The notes beneath the pieces were generated by a model. That model had not been told where the DNA came from. It ran no database searches and worked only from the letters and a program-made list of their open reading frames with translations. A DNA stretch of 5,911 nucleotides from Lysobacterales bacterium (GTDB lineage Bacteria > Pseudomonadota > Gammaproteobacteria > Xanthomonadales > SZUA-36): NCBI GenBank assembly GCA_026193295.1, contig JAPHSB010000313.1, forward strand, positions 1-5,911. Reading direction: 5' to 3'. Each line of letters opens with the position of its first letter. Within the stretch, counting starts at the first letter, position 1. Made by a program: the position numbers and the translations under genes. Positions 4,268-5,911 of the stretch are shown in pieces.

Positions 4268-5911
4268 ATGCTCAACAAGCTGATTACATCAATTGTCGGC
4301 AGCCGCAACGAACGGCTGGTCAAGAAAATGGGCAAGGCCGTAGGGCAGATCAATGCCCTCGAAGAGTCCGTCAAGGCCTTGTCCGATGACGAAATGAAGG
4401 CCAAAACCGCGGAATTGCGGCAACGCCACGCCAACGGCGAGTCGCTCGACCAGTTGCTGCCCGAGGCCTTCGCGCTGGTGCGCGAAGCGTCACAACGCAC
4501 GCTGGGCCTGCGGCACTTCGACGTGCAGCTGATCGGCGGCATGGTGTTGCACCAGGGCAAGATCGCGGAGATGAAGACCGGTGAGGGCAAGACCCTGATG
4601 GCCACGCTGGCCGTCTACCTCAACACGCTGACCGGCAAGAGCGCCCACGTGGTCACGGTGAACGACTACCTGGCCCGCCGAGACGCGGACTGGATGGCGC
4701 CGATCTACAAAGCGCTGGACCTGACCGTCGGCGTGGTCATCCCCGGCTTGAGCCCGGCCGCCAAGCGGGCCGCCTATGCCTGCGACGTCATCTACGCGAC
4801 CAACAACGAGCTGGGCTTCGATTACCTGCGCGACAACATGGCCTTTTCCAGCGACCAAAAGATGCAGCGCGATCACAATTTCGCCATTGTCGACGAGGTG
4901 GACTCGATTCTGATCGACGAGGCTCGCACCCCCCTGATCATCTCCGGGCCGGCCGACGAAACGCCGCAGCTTTACGTGCGCATCAACCAGCTGATCCCTC
5001 GGCTAAAAGCCGCCAAGGTGCTCGACGAGGAGTCAGGCGACGTCAGCGAGGGTGATTTCACGATCGACGAGAAACAGAAACAGGTCTATCTCACCGAGGA
5101 CGGCATGGCGCACGTCGAGCAGTTGATGGTGAAGTCGGGGCTGCTGAAAGAAGACGATAGCCTCTACAACGCGCAGAACCTGAACCTGGTGCACCACCTC
5201 AACGCCGGACTGCGCGCCCACCACCTGTTCCACAAGGACGTCGATTACATCCTGCGCGACGGCGAGGTGGTCATCGTTGACGAATTTACCGGCCGCACCC
5301 TGGCCGGCCGGCGCTGGTCGGAGGGCCTGCACCAGGCCATCGAGGCGAAGGAGGGCGTGCCCATCCAGCGCGAGAACCAGACGCTGGCCTCGATCACCTT
5401 CCAGAACTACTTCCGCCTCTACAAAAAGCTCTCCGGCATGACCGGCACGGCGGACACGGAGGCCTACGAGTTCCAGACCATCTACGGCCTCGAGGTGGTG
5501 GTGATCCCCACCGCCAAGCCGATGATCCGCGACGACAAGGACGACCTGGTCTTTCTCAAGGCCGAAAACAAGTACCAGGCCATCATCGAAGACATCAAGG
5601 ATTGCGTGCAGCGGAGCCAACCGGTGCTGGTGGGTACGACCTCGATCGAGACTTCGGAACTACTGTCCGGGATGCTGAAGAAACAGAAAATCCCGCACGA
5701 GGTGCTCAACGCCAAGCAGCACGAGCGTGAAGCCGCCATCGTCGCCCAGGCGGGCCAGCCCAAGGCGGTTACCATCGCCACCAACATGGCCGGCCGCGGC
5801 ACCGATATCGTGCTGGGTGGCAGCCTGGCGGTGGAGTTGCAGGAGCTGGGCGAGGACGTAGGCGAGGCAGAACGCCGGCAAATCAAGGAAGCCTGGCAGA
5901 AGCGCCACGAG
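4268..5911 (+). CDS. secA: Preprotein translocase ATPase SecA (5' part; cut by window end)
   Basis: SecA is the ATPase motor that binds unfolded preproteins and pushes them through SecYEG at the inner membrane. The frame is open from ATG 4268 to the last base, giving 548 residues, about 60% of the usual roughly 900. Nucleotide-binding domain 1 has Q87 (FDVQLIGG), Walker A GEGKT (105-109, K108), DYLA (133-136), YLRDNM (186-191) and Walker B DEVDS (209-213). The preprotein cross-linking domain occupies about 227-372. GMTGTAD (390-396) and nucleotide-binding domain 2 follow, with GTTSIE (456-461) and NMAGRGTD (506-513), including the conserved arginine R510. Beyond the window should lie the rest of domain 2, the helical scaffold and wing, and the C-terminal zinc motif. 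The Shine-Dalgarno is weak (AAAGAT about 10 bases upstream). No SecM is encoded between the M23 gene and secA. Confidence 0.99.
   Translation, partial: MLNKLITSIVGSRNERLVKKMGKAVGQINALEESVKALSDDEMKAKTAELRQRHANGESLDQLLPEAFALVREASQRTLGLRHFDVQLIGGMVLHQGKIAEMKTGEGKTLMATLAVYLNTLTGKSAHVVTVNDYLARRDADWMAPIYKALDLTVGVVIPGLSPAAKRAAYACDVIYATNNELGFDYLRDNMAFSSDQKMQRDHNFAIVDEVDSILIDEARTPLIISGPADETPQLYVRINQLIPRLKAAKVLDEESGDVSEGDFTIDEKQKQVYLTEDGMAHVEQLMVKSGLLKEDDSLYNAQNLNLVHHLNAGLRAHHLFHKDVDYILRDGEVVIVDEFTGRTLAGRRWSEGLHQAIEAKEGVPIQRENQTLASITFQNYFRLYKKLSGMTGTADTEAYEFQTIYGLEVVVIPTAKPMIRDDKDDLVFLKAENKYQAIIEDIKDCVQRSQPVLVGTTSIETSELLSGMLKKQKIPHEVLNAKQHEREAAIVAQAGQPKAVTIATNMAGRGTDIVLGGSLAVELQELGEDVGEAERRQIKEAWQKRHE

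Noticed and set aside
3690..4283. A long forward frame overlapping the M23 domain and the spacer.
   Set aside because: It is the +1 shadow of the M23 coding sequence; the M23 frame retains all catalytic motifs.

Overview
The window is a conserved chromosomal segment from a GC-rich, non-enteric gammaproteobacterium. It covers the distal end of the division and cell-wall (dcw) cluster and the start of secA. The order is ftsZ (+), lpxC (+), a dciA/DUF721 gene (-), an M23 peptidase gene (+) and secA (+, cut by the window end). The same order is known from Pseudomonas-like genomes. Enterics instead carry secM before secA. The lineage is inferred from gene order, base composition and protein style only; no genus can be named.

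Layout: bases 1-74 are the ftsZ leader with a strong Shine-Dalgarno. ftsZ ends at 1250. A 414-base gap follows, holding a chain of stem-loops that includes one convincing intrinsic terminator, then an AT-rich stretch with two small palindromes, then a likely extended -10 promoter for lpxC. lpxC ends at 2579 and converges with dciA across 143 bases containing hairpins and a second promoter-like sequence. dciA and the M23 gene are head to head; their start codons are two bases apart and form the palindrome CATATATG. Between the M23 gene and secA lies a 114-base inverted-repeat element with 26-base arms (REPIN-like or MITE-like), directly followed by a perfect TATAAT box and a short secA leader. 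secA runs in frame to the last base (548 codons visible).

Together the genes serve envelope growth and the cell cycle: FtsZ builds the division ring, LpxC commits precursor to lipid A, the M23 protein probably trims peptidoglycan, SecA powers protein export, and the DciA-like protein probably helps load the replicative helicase. All conserved catalytic residues checked are present and no gene looks broken. No new multi-gene system is visible. The unusual content is non-coding: the structured ftsZ-lpxC spacer, the shared start palindrome, a promoter-like site antisense to dciA, and the inverted-repeat element before secA.
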